Made by a program: the position numbers and the translations under genes. The notes beneath the pieces were generated by a model. It was not told the DNA's origin, did no database searches, and was given only the letters and a program-made list of their open reading frames with translations. Shown here piece by piece: positions 1 through 11,598 of a stretch of 64,000 bases of DNA. The DNA is taken from positions 169,413,980 to 169,477,979 of the forward strand of contig NC_084798.1 of the NCBI RefSeq assembly GCF_963169125.1. Direction: 5' to 3'. This stretch comes from Humulus lupulus. Lineage: Eukaryota; Streptophyta; Magnoliopsida; Rosales; Cannabaceae. Numbering within the stretch: the first letter of the stretch is position 1; each line of letters starts with the position of its first letter.

Positions 1-116
1 TCCAGAAAATATTGACTCAAACAACCAAGAAATCTAGATTTCAAACTCAATTTAATCATACTATCTAAACAATGAGGAGAGAAGGAACAATGAGCAAAAA
101 AACAGGCATTTCTAAC

Positions 117-198
117 CAAGGAGGCTACAGCAATGCGATGCATGATATACCATAGACAACAGCTGCCAAGGAGGCTACAACAATGCGATGCATGATAT
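117..198. repeat. Short tandem duplication, period about 50 bp
   Basis: A stretch of about 32 bp beginning CAAGGAGGCTACA and ending GATGCATGATAT occurs at 117-148 and again at about 167-198, with one base difference. It lies just past the end of the open LINE frame, in the 3' part of the element. It looks like a local duplication in a dead copy. Confidence 0.8.
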
Positions 199-211
199 TT
201 TTGGGCTTCCC

Positions 212-1443
212 TTATAACCACTTCTTCCATTCAACAAATTGCTTGGGCCAAATGCCAGAACCTAGCCAAATTTTAGTCAGCTCCCAAACTTGACGAGAGA
301 AGCTACAATCAAAAAACAAATGCTGATGAGTTTCCTCAACTCTCTCACAAACCGGACAAAGACTAGAGACCACTGAAATCTGACACTTAATCAAATTATC
401 TCTAGTCAGCAAATGGCCAAGAACCGGCTGCCAAAGAATGAAATGATGCTTGGGGACTGTAAGTCTACACCACATTACCTTTGCAAAATCAATCAGATCT
501 CTCTGAAGCCAGTTAAGATATAGAGACTTCAAGTTCAGCTTACCATGCATAGCCGAGTTCACTAGATTCACTTCAGAAAACACCTCTCTCAAATAGCATA
601 ATTTACGCCAATACCAACTAACATCAGATTTCAGATGATAAGTCCAAAAATATTGACCTTTAAGATATATTGCATCAATCCACTTCACCCACAACACATC
701 CTGCTTAGAAGACAAAGCCCAAATAAACTTGGCCAATAACACTTTGTTCCAATTAGAGCCCTCTTTGAAACCCAAACCACCTAAAGTTTTAGGAAGACAA
801 ACTTGAGACCGAGAGGAACAATTGAATTTACTGCGATTGCCGTTGGATCCCCATAAAAAATTACGACATAACCTATCAATTTCTTGAATGACACTGAGAT
901 GAAGCATAAAAATATTCATCCAATAGTTGTGAATGCCCAGTAAAACTGAGAAAATCAGCTGAGTTCTCCCTGCAAAAGATAAGTGTCTACTCGCCCAAAC
1001 ATGGAGTCTAGCATGAATCTTCTTGATAATACAATTAGCTACTTGCCATCTCGTAGGTTTCAGCGAAACCCCCAAATACTTCAAGGGAAAAGACCCTTCA
1101 TCTATTACAACAGATCTCAGAATATTTTCCTTCATATCAGCTGCCACCCCAAAATATATGTGAGATTTTTTCAAGTTAGCAGACAACCCTGAACTCTGGC
1201 TAAATCTCAAAAAACCATCCATTAAAATTTGAATTGATCTAATGTTCCCCTTACAGAATAAAATCAGATCATCTGCAAAACAAAGATTAACAAGATGCAA
1301 ATGCTTACACATAGGGTGAAATCTGAACTCTCTATGTTGAGAAACTTGATTAAGAAGCCTAGTGAGATACTCCATAACCAACACAAACAGCAGAGGAGAA
1401 ATTGGGTCTCCTTGCCTTAAACCTTTCCTCCCTGCAAAGCTAC
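212..1443 (-). pseudogene. LINE ORF2, C-terminal half of reverse transcriptase
   Basis: The long open stretch (390 codons from 1384) holds the reverse transcriptase catalytic box FADDLILF, followed by the plant LINE thumb region (PLKYLGVSL, then LSFAGRTQLI). Near its C terminus is a zf-RVT-like cysteine/histidine stretch (CPVCERVEETHQHLFFDC). Homology extends upstream of the first ATG to 1443 (GLRQGDPISPLLF), where the gypsy element begins, so that ATG is not a true start. The frame stops at 212. It would have supplied cDNA synthesis for LINE retrotransposition but is now a fragment. Confidence 0.88.
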
Positions 1444-1448
1444 CTTGT
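1444..1448. other. Target-site duplication, left copy (CTTGT)
   Basis: CTTGT directly precedes the TG of the 5' LTR at 1449. The same five bases follow the CA end of the 3' LTR at 10534-10538. A perfect 5 bp duplication is what gypsy integrases leave, and LINE coding sequence resumes on both sides. Confidence 0.95.
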
Positions 1449-3574
1449 TGTAATGACCCGAATTTTCTAATAGGGCTTAGGGCCTTGATTAGTGTGCCTG
1501 GAGGGCAATAAATGATTTAATATGTTAATATGTGGATTTATGTGAATATATGATAATGATGCATGTTTAGTTGAGTTAAATGTGCATGTGGGCCCCGTTT
1601 GGATACTAGGGGTATAAATGTGATAAATGCTATATATATGTGATATGTCTGTGCAGCACGATCTGAGACAGTCCTAGGGAGCGGTTAGCCAAAAAGTCAC
1701 AGCAGGGTTGAGAATCCGACTCGGGGCGAGTTGAGGTGTAATTTGGGCATTAGTTATTATATGGGGTTATCGGGTTATGAAAATAAATATTTGGAGATAT
1801 ATTTGAGGTTAGAATGTCTAGGAGGGAATATTTGGGAAATTTACCATTTTTGCCCTCGGGGACGTTTGGGTACCCTGAGCCTTGAGGTAACCTTAAAGCT
1901 TAAGTTAAATAAAACAAAACTTAGAATTGTGTAGAGCATTCAGAAACCGACTCTTTCCCTTTCTCTCTCTCGAGGTGGTCTTTCTTCTTCTCTCCATTTG
2001 AAGATTGGGAGAATTCTTGGTGGAATCAAGAATAAGGACTAAGGAGTTCAGCTGGGATTTAGGGAGCTTGGAGCTTGGAGCATAAGGGTCTAAGGTTTAA
2101 TTCAGCAAGGGTAAGCTTTAATTATAAAGATTATGTTTAGAATTGCAGCTGGTTTGTTAGAGTTTGCATGTTAGTTAAGTTTGATTTGTTCTTTAGTGTT
2201 TTAGTTGAGTTTTGGAGCAGATTTTGATGGGTTTTGATGTTAATACTGAGCTGGAATGTTTGTGTTGATTATCTAGGATTTTTAGCTAAGTTTTGGGTGA
2301 ATTGGCTTGAGGAAAATATAGAAAAATGATGAAGATTTCTGGGTTGGAGGTGAGGGCCGCGGCCCATGTGCGCTCGGGGCCATGGGAGGTCGAGAAGCTT
2401 CATGCGCGCTGCGGCCCGTGTGGGTGTCAGTGAGGTGCTAGCCTCTGTTTCAAGGCTAGCCGCGACGCTTGTGGGTAGGGCCGCGGATCTTAGTGCCAGC
2501 TTGTGTTTTTATGGGTGTTTAGGTTTGGGAACTCAATGGTTAAGGCTCGGGATGGATTTTATCACCCGGATTGATAGAATTCAAGGTCCCGGAGGTTAGA
2601 GTTATGGCTCAAAGTTATTTAATGGATTAGAACTTGATGGATGGATATGGTTATTGTGTTGTGACTAGGGTTTCGGCGAGGGTCAAGTTAGAGGACTGTG
2701 CTCAGGACATCGGTGCTCGGAGAGCTCGGGACTTAGGTAAGAAAACCCTTGTTCCCATAGAGCGTGTATGCAGGGCTGAACCCAATGTGTTTGAATTGCA
2801 GGGCGTAGCCCTTTGATTGTTTTTTCTAGTATCCTGTAATTGCTTATTATGTTGTGAGTGCAATTATGTGAATGATCGACAAGAGCTGGGAACGATGTAG
2901 GCCGAGGTCGGCAGGGGCTGGGAACGACAAAGGGCTGGGAACGACGTTGGGCACGGTGAGTGCAAGGCCGAGTACGGAAAGGGGCCAGGAGCAGCGTTGA
3001 GCACGTGGAGTGCGAGTTACCAGGGCGAGTCCCTAAAAGGATACCTGGGATATCCTCACGGTGTGGACCGCGAACCAAGGGCCTGGTAAAGCGCCTGGGA
3101 CGGCTAGGACGTATGTGTCTAGCCTATTAATGGCCAGTTTATATACTTGGTGCCTGTTTACATATGTTAACTGTTTTGGGTTTTCTTGCTGGGCTTCGAC
3201 TCACATATGCTCTGTGGTGCAGGTAAGGGCAAGGAGAAAGTCAACCAACCTTGAGTGTAGCAGGCATGAGCGGCGTGTACATGTTTGGCCAGCCTGGCTG
3301 CCACAGCCAGTGAATTTTGGGAGATGTTTGTAAATAAACCTAAATTTTGTCGTTTAGTCGACTTGGTACAATTTATATGTTGTAAATCTTTCTAAACTGT
3401 ATTTTGGGATCCCAGGTGTTAAACTTTTATGATTTTTAATGAAATGGAATTGTTTATAAAGTTTTTCCTTTGTTTAAGGCTTAATTACACTATTTGACCT
3501 AAAACCTTGATTAGCGAGTTGAATGCAACTTTTAAACTCACTTAGTAATTGCTCTAAGGAAGTAGGGTGTTACA
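1449..3574 (+). repeat. 5' LTR of the chromodomain gypsy element
   Basis: Begins TGTAATGACCC and ends GGGTGTTACA, matching the 3' LTR at 8411-10533 almost base for base. It contains GCCGCGGC-type motifs around 2353-2490, and a G-rich stretch of short imperfect repeats (core GGGAACGA) at about 2880-3010. Short open frames here (for example 2366-2599 and 2634-2816) recur in the 3' LTR only because the LTRs are copies of one another. I do not call them genes. Promoter and polyadenylation signals are expected here but I could not place them. Confidence 0.95.
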
Positions 3575-3577
3575 ACT

Positions 3578-3589
3578 TGGTATCAGAGC
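3578..3589 (+). other. Primer binding site, initiator tRNA-Met type
   Basis: TGGTATCAGAGC starts three bases after the LTR end. This is the complement of the 3' end of plant initiator tRNA-Met, the usual primer for this lineage. Confidence 0.93.
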
Positions 3590-3902
3590 GAGCCAAGGTT
3601 ATTGGTTCTGGAGATTGACTGAACATGTACACTCGCTGTCAGTGACAAGATCGACTCAGGGTTGGTTGGTAAGATTGACTAATATGCCTGAATATGTGTT
3701 TGAATGCCCTGTTTGCCTGCTTATCTTATATAGAGCATGATGAATGAGTTAACATATGCATGATGCTAGGGCATGGCCCGTTGTGTGTTATATGTTATAT
3801 GAGTTATTGCTTGTGGATGGTTAATGTGTTTGGGAGGTGGTTTTTGGATGTTGTTATCTTGCCTGATGAGTGGTGTCGTTGGTTGCAGGCATATTTGTTG
3901 AG
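3590..3902 (+). other. Leader between PBS and gag
   Basis: Non-coding leader of the chromodomain element. A short open frame beginning upstream (3760-4044) overlaps gag in another frame and looks like a chance frame. I see no other feature. Confidence 0.6.
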
Positions 3903-4979
3903 ATGCTTCGACAATCAGCTAGACTCCGCGGCAGTAGGGCCGAGGATGACAACCAGGGTCAGGACCCTCCACCTGCCCCACAGAATTGGCAAGAGATGTT
4001 TGCTGAGATGGAAGCAAGACTGCAGCGAACAGAGGAAGAGTTGAGACAGCAGGCCCCACCTCAGGTTACTGGGCTGCCAGTGCAGCAGGTTGCAGTGCCA
4101 GTGCCAGTGCAGTCTGCTATGGAGAATAAGTGGGAACCTTTGTATGAGAGGTTCAGGAAGCAGCATCCTCCCACCTTCGAGGGTGGATCAGACCCACTGC
4201 GGGCAGAGCAGTGGATGAATATGACTTCCTCAATTCTGGATTTTATGAGAGTTTATGGGAATGAGAGGGTAGCCTATGCTAGCTACATGTTTAGAGAGGA
4301 TGCCCGCATTTGGTGGGATGTGGTGGTTCAGAGAAGGGATGTATCAGTTATCACCTGGGAAGAATTCAGAAACTTATTCAACGAGAAGTATTACCGCGTG
4401 GCAGTTCGAGCTGCGAAGGTTGATGAGTTTATCAACCTGACTCAGAACCGATCGTCAGTGACAGAGTATGCTATAAAGTTTGACAGATTGGCAAAGTTTG
4501 CGCCAGATTTAGTGCCGACAGATGCGGCAAGAAGGGACAGGTTTGTGCGGGGGTTGAATGTTATGATTGCCCACGATGTGAATATTACCTTGGATCCAGA
4601 GACTACTACTTATGGCCAGGTTTTGGACAAGGCCCTTACCACTGAGAGGGCCGAAGATCATATTTGGAAGGAAAGCGCTGTCAGGCGCGATGCCAGGAGG
4701 ACAGTGCCTCCTTTCGTTTGGTCCAGTCGTGGTGGTGGCTTTAGTGAGCAGAAGAGGAAGGCCCCAGATTCCTTTGTTCCTCCCAGTTCAAATAGGAGGG
4801 CACATAGTGCTTCCACTGGCCGTCAGAGTGGTAGTGACAACTGGAGGAGTTTTCCAGTGTGTCCGCGGTGCAGGCGACGACACCAGGGTGAGTGCAGGAT
4901 TAGGGCCTGCTTTGTTTGTGGGAGTGCCAGTCATCTAAAGAGGGATTGCCCTCAAGTTAAAAAGGAGGAGCAGAAGTAG
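3903..4979 (+). pseudogene. gag of the chromodomain gypsy element
   Basis: The capsid-like retrotransposon gag domain spans roughly residues 85-260 and includes FEGGSDPLRAEQWMN and EDARIWWDVV. A basic linker follows, then a C-terminal zinc knuckle (CFVCGSASHLKRDC). The frame is open from 3870, but the ATG at 3903 starts the sequence expected of this gag family, so I chose it. TAG at 4977-4979 separates gag from the protease, which continues in the same frame. In this lineage gag and pol are usually one open frame, so the stop is probably a mutation. Confidence 0.85.
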
Positions 4980-5471
4980 AGTGACAGTCTTGCTCCTGCC
5001 AGGGTATTCACTTTGACACAGACTGAGGCGGAGGCTAGCCCCTCAGTTGTGACAGGTCAGATCTCTAGTACTGGTTCTTTGTATACTGCATTGTTTGATT
5101 CAGGGGCTACTCATTCATTTTTTTCTGCTAGAGTGATAGACCAGCTTTGTAGACCTAGTGGTGTGTATGCTAGGGGATTTCAGACTTTGTTGCCAACAGG
5201 AGAACTGGTAGCCTCTAGGAAATGGGTTAGAGCATTGCCAGTAAAGGTAGATGGTAGGGAACTGTCTGTTGACTTGATTGAGTTAGAGATGGATGACTTT
5301 GATATGATTTTAGGAATGGATTGGTTATCAAAGTATGGGGCAACGATTGACTGCAAGCGCAGAATGGTGACTTTTGAACCAGAAGGGGAGGTACCCTTTG
5401 TGTTTGCGGGGACAGTTAGTGGACCATGTGTACCAATGATTTCAGCATTGAAGGCTAGAGACCTGATGTAG
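4980..5471 (+). pseudogene. Aspartic protease segment of gypsy pol
   Basis: The open part from 5013 contains the aspartic protease active site ALFDSGATHSFFS and the downstream family motif DMILGMDWL. It would process the Gag-Pol polyprotein. It is in frame with gag upstream. It ends at a TAG (5469-5471), and a frameshift near 5500-5530 separates it from the reverse transcriptase. Confidence 0.85.
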
Positions 5472-5499
5472 GAAGGTTGCATAGGATTCCTGGCGAGCA

Positions 5500-7290
5500 T
5501 TGTGGATACCTCTAGGGTGTAGATTGGTGTGTGAGTTTCCGGATTTGTTTCCAGTAGATTTGCCAGGGTTGTCGCCGCAGCGGGAGATTGACTTTGTCAT
5601 AGAGTTGGTACCAGGAGCGGAGCCAGTATCTAGGACACCTTATAGAATGGCTCCAGCGGAGTTAAAGGAGTTGAAGATTCAGTTGCAGGAGTTACTTGAT
5701 CTGGGGTTCATCAGACCGAGTTTCTCACCATGGGGTGCTCAAGTGTTGTTCGTTAAGAAGAAGGATGGATCCCTTAGGATGTGTATTGATTACAGGGAGC
5801 TAAACAAGTTAACCATTAAGATAAAGTATCCACTGCCTAGGATCGACAATTTATTTGACCAGTTATAGGGAAGAACAGTGTTTTCCAAGAAAGATCTCTG
5901 ATCAGGTTACCATCAGTTAAGGATTAAGGAGGAGGACATACCAAAGACTGCTTTTCGAACGAGGTATGGACATTATGAATTCCTGGTTATGTCCTTTGGA
6001 TTAACCAATGCCCCAGCAGCCTTCATGGACATGATGAATAGGGTTTTCAAGGATTATCTGGATAAGTTTGTAATTGTGTTCATCGACGACATCCTAGTGT
6101 ACTCTCAGTCAGAGACAGAGCACGAGCAACATCTACGGTTGGTTCTACAGTGGTTGAGGGAGCATAAGTTATATGCTAAGGTCAGTAAGTGTGAGTTCTG
6201 GTTACCACAAGTTACATTTCTGGGCCATATTGTCAGTAAGGAGGGGATTCTGGTTGACCCAAGTAAGATTGAGGCGGTCAGAGATTGGCCTAGACCGAGC
6301 AACGTTCCTGAAGTGAGAAGCTTTCTGGGTTTAGCAGGGTATTATCGGCAATTTGTTGAGGGGTTCTCCAGAATAGCTACGCCATTGACAGAATTGACAA
6401 AGAAAAAGACAAGGTATGTCTGGACGAACAGATGTGAGAACAGTTTTAAGGAACTGAAGCGGCGACTGATCACTGCGCCAGTGTTAAGCTTGCTGACAGA
6501 GAATGAAAATTTTGTGGTTTACTGTGATGCATCCAGACAGGGTTTGGGGTGCGTGCTGATGCAAGCTGGAAAGGTGATAGCCTATGCATCGAGGCAATTA
6601 AAGGAATATGAGCAGAGATATCCTACGCATGATCTGGAGTTGGCAGCGGTGGTGTTTGCACTTAAGATTTGGAGGCATTATCTTTATGGTGAGAAGTGCG
6701 AGATATACACCGACCATAAAAGCCTAAGGTATTTCTTTACTCAGAAGGACCTAAATATGTGCCAGAGGCGGTGGCTGGAGTTGGTTAAGGATTATTATTG
6801 CGATATCCTATACCATCCTGGGAAGGCTAATGTAGTGGCTGATGCATTGAGTCGGAAAGGCCCAGGACAATTGTTTAGTTCGAGGCAGATATATGACAAG
6901 TTAGCTGAGGAGATGACCAGAGCAGGTATAGAGTTGGTGGTTGGTCAGTTGGCCAACATCACTGTTCAGTCTACACTCCTTGAGAGGATCAAGGAAGCGC
7001 AGGGGAAAGATTCCCAGTTGAGAGGTCACAGGGAGAGTGTCTTAGTCGGAGCGACTAAGGACTTTTCCATTTCAAAGATAGGATTACTGAGGTACAAGGG
7101 TCGGATCTGCATTCCAATGGATTCTGATATCCGGCGAGAGATCCTAGATGAATCGCATACCACTCCCTATTCTTTGCACCCGGGTACAAATAAGATGTAC
7201 CAGGACTTGAGAGCTCTGTATTGGTGGTCGGGCATGAAGAGGGATGTGGTGGATTATGTGGCCAAGTGCTTAACTTGCCAGCAGGGTTGC
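5500..7290 (+). pseudogene. Reverse transcriptase, RNase H and integrase zinc domain of gypsy pol
   Basis: Contains the N-terminal RT motifs ([10 protein letters not shown]), the FIDDILVYS catalytic box near 6085, the RNase H motif [12 protein letters not shown] near 6515, and the RNase H end ADALSR near 6840. The integrase HHCC zinc region follows ([11 protein letters not shown] to CLTCQQ, about 7178-7285). Two in-frame stops, TAG 5866-5868 and TGA 5899-5901, lie between the first RT motifs and the catalytic box. Near 7285 the reading frame shifts and a few codons appear to be missing, so the polyprotein is broken in several places. Confidence 0.88.
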
Positions 7291-7967
7291 TGCAGCCTCT
7301 GGGGATCCCAGAATGGAAGTGGGAAGATATCACTATGGACTTTGTGGTTGGTTTGCCGAGGACTGTGGGACAACATGACTCGGTGTGGGTGATCGTGGAT
7401 AGGTATACCAAGTCCGCCCATTTTTTGCCTGTTAAGACAACTTATACTGTGGAGCAGTATGCTGAGTTGTACGTGAAGGAGATTGTTCGACTTCATGGGG
7501 CTCCAAGGTCGATAGTATTCGACAGAGACCCCACCTTCACTTCCAAGTTTTGGGAGAGTCTGCAGAAGGCTATGGGCACGCAGTTACGATTTAGTACCGC
7601 TTATCATCCTTAGACGGATGGACAGCCTGAGAGGACGATTCAGATATTGGAGGATATGCTGCGAGTTTGTGTGCTAGATTTTGGGGGATCATGGAGTAAG
7701 TATCTCCCTTTGATCGAGTTCTCATACAACAATAGTTATCAAGCGACCATCGGAGTGGCTCCGTACGAGATGCTTTATGGAAGGAAGTGTAGATCACCTA
7801 TTCATTGGGATGAGACAGGTGAGAGGAGATATCTGGGTCCAGAGATGGTTCAGAGGACAAATGAGGCGATTGAGAAGATTAGAGCACGTATGCTCGCCTC
7901 CCAGAGTCGACAGAAAAGTTACTCAGACCTGAAACGCAGGAGTGTAGAATTTTAGGTTGGTGATCAT
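7291..7967 (+). pseudogene. Integrase core of the chromodomain gypsy element
   Basis: In a new frame relative to RT. It shows the first catalytic aspartate in [10 protein letters not shown], the second in FDRDPTFTSKFW, and the glutamate region in GQPERTIQILED, so the DDE residues are recognisable. TAG at 7611-7613 falls between the second and third acidic residues, and another TAG lies at 7953-7955. The domain would join element cDNA to the host chromosome. These stops prevent a full-length product. Confidence 0.85.
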
Positions 7968-8375
7968 GTGTTCCTTAGGGTTTCACCCATGAGGGGTGTG
8001 AAACGGTTTGGTTTTCGGGGCAAGTTGAGCCCTAGGTTTGTTGGCCCCTTTGAGATTCTGGAACGGGTTGGAGAGGTCACTTACAGATTGGCGATGCCTC
8101 CAGGTTTGTCAGGGGTTCATGATGTTTTCCATGTATCCATGCTCCAGAAGTATGTGTCAGATTCGACGCACATTCTAAGTTTTGAGAATCTGGAGTTTGA
8201 TCAGGATTTTTCCTATGAGGAGAAGCCGGTTCAAGTTTTTGTCAGAAAAGATAAAGTTTTGCAGAACAAGACCATCGCCTTGGTGAAAGTGCTGTGGAGA
8301 AACAGCAAGGTTGAGGAGGCGATGTGGGAACTTGAGTCAGAGATGAGGGAGTGGTATCTCGAGTTGTTCAGGTAA
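7968..8375 (+). pseudogene. Integrase C-terminal domain with chromodomain
   Basis: In the same frame as the integrase core, after a stop. It contains the GPFEILERVGEVTYRLAMP segment typical of the gypsy integrase C-terminal domain, and VFHVSMLQKY. A short chromodomain-like end follows (ALVKVLWRNSKVEEAMWELE). Chromodomains of this lineage are thought to steer integration towards particular chromatin. The frame runs to a natural stop at 8373-8375, just before the PPT. The ATG at 7968 is internal to the domain and not a true start. Confidence 0.85.
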
Positions 8376-8396
8376 TTTCGAGGATGAAATTTTTGT

Positions 8397-8410
8397 AAGG
8401 AGGGGATAGT
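8397..8410 (+). other. Polypurine tract of the chromodomain gypsy element
   Basis: AAGGAGGGGATAGT lies directly against the TG of the 3' LTR. It is the expected plus-strand DNA primer site and supports the LTR boundary. Confidence 0.88.
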
Positions 8411-10533
8411 TGTAACGACCCAAATTTGCTAATAGGGCTTCGGGCCTTGATTAGTGTGCCTGGAGGGCAATAAATGATTTAATATGTTAATATGTGGATT
8501 TATGTGAATATATGATAATGATGCATGTTTAGTTGAGTTAAATGTGCATGTGGGCCCCGTTTGGATACTAGGGGTATAAATGTGATAAATGCTATATATA
8601 TGTGATATGTCTGTGATCCGAGACAGTCCTGGGGAGCGGTTAGCCAGAAAGTCACAGCAGGGTTGAGAATCCGACTTGGGGTGAGTCGAGGGGTAATTTG
8701 GGCATTAGTTATTATATGGGGTTATCGGGTTATGAAAATAAATATTTGGAGATATATTTGAGGTTAGAATGTCTAGGAGGGAATATTTGGGAAATTTACC
8801 ATTTTTTCCCTCGGGGACGTTTGGGTACCCCGAGCCTTGAGGTAACCTTAAAGCTTAAGTTAAATAAAACAAAACTTAGAATTGTGTAGAGCATTCAGAA
8901 ACCGACTCTTTCCCTTTCTCTCTCTCGAGGTGGTCTTTCTTCTTCTCTCCATTTGAAGATTGGGAGAATTCTTGGTGGAATCAAGAATAAGGACTAAGGA
9001 GTTCAGCTGGGATTTAGGGAGCTTGGAGCTTGGAGCATAAGGGGCTGGTTCTAAGGTTTAATTCAGCAAGGGTAAGCTTTAATTATAAAGATTATGTTTA
9101 GAATTGCAGCTGGTTTGTTAGAGTTTGCATGTTAGTTAAGTTTGATTTGTTCTTTAGTGTTTTAGTTGAGTTTTGGAGCAGATTTTGATGGGTTTTGATG
9201 TTAATACTGAGCTGGAATGTTTGTGTTGATTATCTAGGATTGTTAGCTAAGTTTTGGGTGAATTGGCTTGAGAAAAATATAGAAAAATGATGAAGATTTC
9301 TGGGTTGGAGGTGAGGGCCGCGGCCCGTGTGCGCGCGCGGCCATGGGAGGGCGAGAAGCTTCATGCGCGCTGCGGCCCGTGTGGGTGTCAGTGAGGTGCT
9401 AGCCTCTGTTTCGAGGCTAGCCGCAGCGCTTGTGGGTAGGGCCGTGGCTCTTAGTGCCAGCTTGTGTTTTTATGGATGTTTAGGTTTGGGAACTCAATGG
9501 TTAAGGCTCGGGATGGATTTTATCACCCGGATTGATAGAATTCAAGGTCCCGGAGGTTAGAGTTATGGCTCAAAGTTATTTAATGGATTAGAACTTGATG
9601 GATGGATATGGTTATTGTGTTATGACTAGGGTTTCAGCGAGGGTCAAGTTAGAGGACTGTGCTCAGGACATCGGTGCTCGGAGAGCTCGGGACTTAGGTA
9701 AGAAAACCCTTGTTCCCATAGAGCGTGTATGCAGGGCTGAGCCCAATGTGTTTGAATTGCAGGGCGTAGCCCTTTGATTTTTTTTGCTAGTATCTGTAAT
9801 TGTTTATTATGCTGTGAGTGCAATTATGTGAATGATCGGCAAGAGCCAGGAACGGTGTAAGCCGAGGTCGGCAGGGGCCAGGAACGGCAAAGGGCCGGGA
9901 ACGACGTTGGGCACGTTGAGTGCAAGGCCGAGTACGACAAGGGGCCGGGAGTAGCGTTGAGCACTTGGAGTGCAAGTTGCCAGGACGAGTCCCTAAAAGG
10001 ATACCTGGGATATCCTCACAGTGTGGACCGCGAACCCAGGGCCTGGTAAAGCGCCTGGGACAGCTAGGCCGTATGTGTTTAGCCTCTTGATGGCCAGTTT
10101 ATATACTTGGTGCCTGTTTGCATATGTTAACTGTTTTGGGTTTCTTGCTGGGCTTCGGCTCATAGATGCTCTGTGGTGCAGGTAACGGCAAGGAGAAAGT
10201 CAGCCAACCTTGAGTGTAGCAGGCATGAGCGGCGTGTACATGTTTGGCCAGCCTGGCTGCCACAGCCAGTGAATTTTGGGAGATGTTTGTAAATAAACCT
10301 AGATTTTGTCATTTAGTCGACTTGGTACAATTTATATGTTGTAAATGTTTCTAAACTGTATTTTGGGATCCCAGGTGTTAAACTTTTATGATTTTCAATG
10401 AAATGGAATTGTTTCTAAAGTTTTTCCTCTGTTTAAGGCTTAATTACACTATTTGACCTAAAACCTCGATTTGCGAGTTAAATGCACGTTTTAAACTCAC
10501 TTAGTAACGACTCTAAGGAAGTAGGGCGTTACA
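8411..10533 (+). repeat. 3' LTR of the chromodomain gypsy element
   Basis: Begins TGTAACGACCC and ends GGGCGTTACA. It matches the 5' LTR with scattered substitutions and a few small indels, for example around 8613 and 9043. GCCGCGGC-type motifs recur at about 9313-9430. Followed directly by CTTGT. Confidence 0.95.
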
Positions 10534-10538
10534 CTTGT
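10534..10538. other. Target-site duplication, right copy (CTTGT)
   Basis: Matches the five bases at 1444-1448. LINE coding sequence continues immediately to the right on the minus strand. Confidence 0.95.
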
Positions 10539-11289
10539 AATCTCCCATTCAACAAAAGAGAATATGATGTATCAGTCAAGCATATCCTTATCCACTGAAT
10601 AAACCTACTAGGAAAACAGAATGCAGACAGAATATCCTCCAAAAAAACCCAATCAATAGAATCATAGGCCTTACTATGATCAATTTTAATCAAGCACCTG
10701 GGAGAAATAGTCTTCCTAGTATAGCCATGAAGTAAATCTTGAAGAATTAAAATATTATGAGCAAGCTGTCTATTATTGATAAAGGCTCATTGATTTTGAT
10801 GAATAAGCATTGGAAGAATTTTAGCCAACCTGAAACAAAGCATCTTTGAAATACATTTATATAGCGTATTACAGCAAGCTATGGGCCTGTAATCAGCAAC
10901 TAAAGCAGGAGAATCAGCCTTAGGAATAAGTGATAAAATGGTCCTATTCAACTCAGCCGAAATCTCACCATGCTCAAAGAACAGCAAATCGCCTCAGAGA
11001 TGTCTTCCCCTATATCTTTCCAAAGAGCTTTATAGAAACTAGAGCCAAAACCATCTGGACCCGGGCTCTTGATAAAAGAAATGCTAAATAACGCCCTCTT
11101 AACATCCTTCTTAGTAAAAGGTTGAATCAGGTCAAGTTTTTGCTCCAAAGTCAGGACTGACCCTTGCTGGAAATAAGACAAATCAACCCGACTGGTTGCT
11201 GTGCTCCCCTTGCCAAGAAAGCCTTTGAAATGATTATAAAAATGAGCAACAACTTCTTCATTGTTTTCTACAATTCTGACCCTCTTCAT
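10539..11289 (-). pseudogene. LINE ORF2, N-terminal half of reverse transcriptase
   Basis: Read leftwards, it contains KSPGPDGFGSSFYK, then ILSLIPKADSPALVADYRPI, then CCNTLYKCISK, the first conserved blocks of the plant LINE RT. The next block (KIDHSKAYDSIDW, near 10690) follows before the gypsy insertion. At least one frameshift lies near 10950-10990. The catalytic FADD block lies beyond the insertion, in the fragment at 212-1443. Confidence 0.88.
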
Positions 11290-11598
11290 TCAAAAAATAA
11301 GTGATTCGGTTCCTAATCCTCCTCTGCTTAAGACTAGCATGAAAAAAAGCAGTGTTCTCATCTCCAAATCGAAGCCAATTAATTCTGCTCTTTTCGCGAA
11401 GGAAAATCTCATACATTTTGGACTTACTATCAAACTCATTATAAGCCTCTTGCTCATCCTGCTGCAGAAAACTCGAAGAAGGATTTTGCTGTAAGAAGAG
11501 CTGGGCCTACTCATACTTCAGCTTGGCAGCTGCATACTGCTGGACAACATCTCCTACTTGCTTTTGATTAAACTTAGACAACACAGGTTTGAGCCTCC
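11290..11598 (-). pseudogene. LINE ORF2 linker between endonuclease and reverse transcriptase
   Basis: This stretch links the endonuclease and RT domains and stays partly open in the RT frame (to 11514). It contains residues typical of the plant LINE linker region, such as NWLRFGDENTAFFH-like wording, in damaged form. I see no separate gene. Frame changes near 11500 show the copy is broken. Confidence 0.6.

Larger units (their letters stand above)
1449..10533 (+). mobile_element. Complete Ty3/gypsy chromodomain (Tekay-like) retrotransposon
   Basis: A 9085 bp element with two LTRs of 2126 and 2123 bp, TG...CA ends, a perfect CTTGT duplication, an initiator-tRNA-Met-type PBS, gag, protease, reverse transcriptase/RNase H, integrase, a C-terminal chromodomain-like segment and a PPT. 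Gene order (integrase last) makes it Ty3/gypsy. The gag type, PBS and C-terminal chromodomain fit the Tekay/Del lineage of plant chromoviruses. Six in-frame stops and two frameshifts make it non-autonomous, although the LTRs are still very similar. Confidence 0.93.

Noticed and set aside
2366..2816. Small open frames in the chromodomain element LTR, repeated near 9327-9777
   Set aside because: They recur only because the LTRs are copies. They have no recognisable domain and overlap GC-rich repeats.
3578..3589. Fragment of a tRNA gene near the LTR (also at 34194-34206 and 59603-59620)
   Set aside because: These are short primer binding sites next to LTR ends. No cloverleaf-forming tRNA gene is present.
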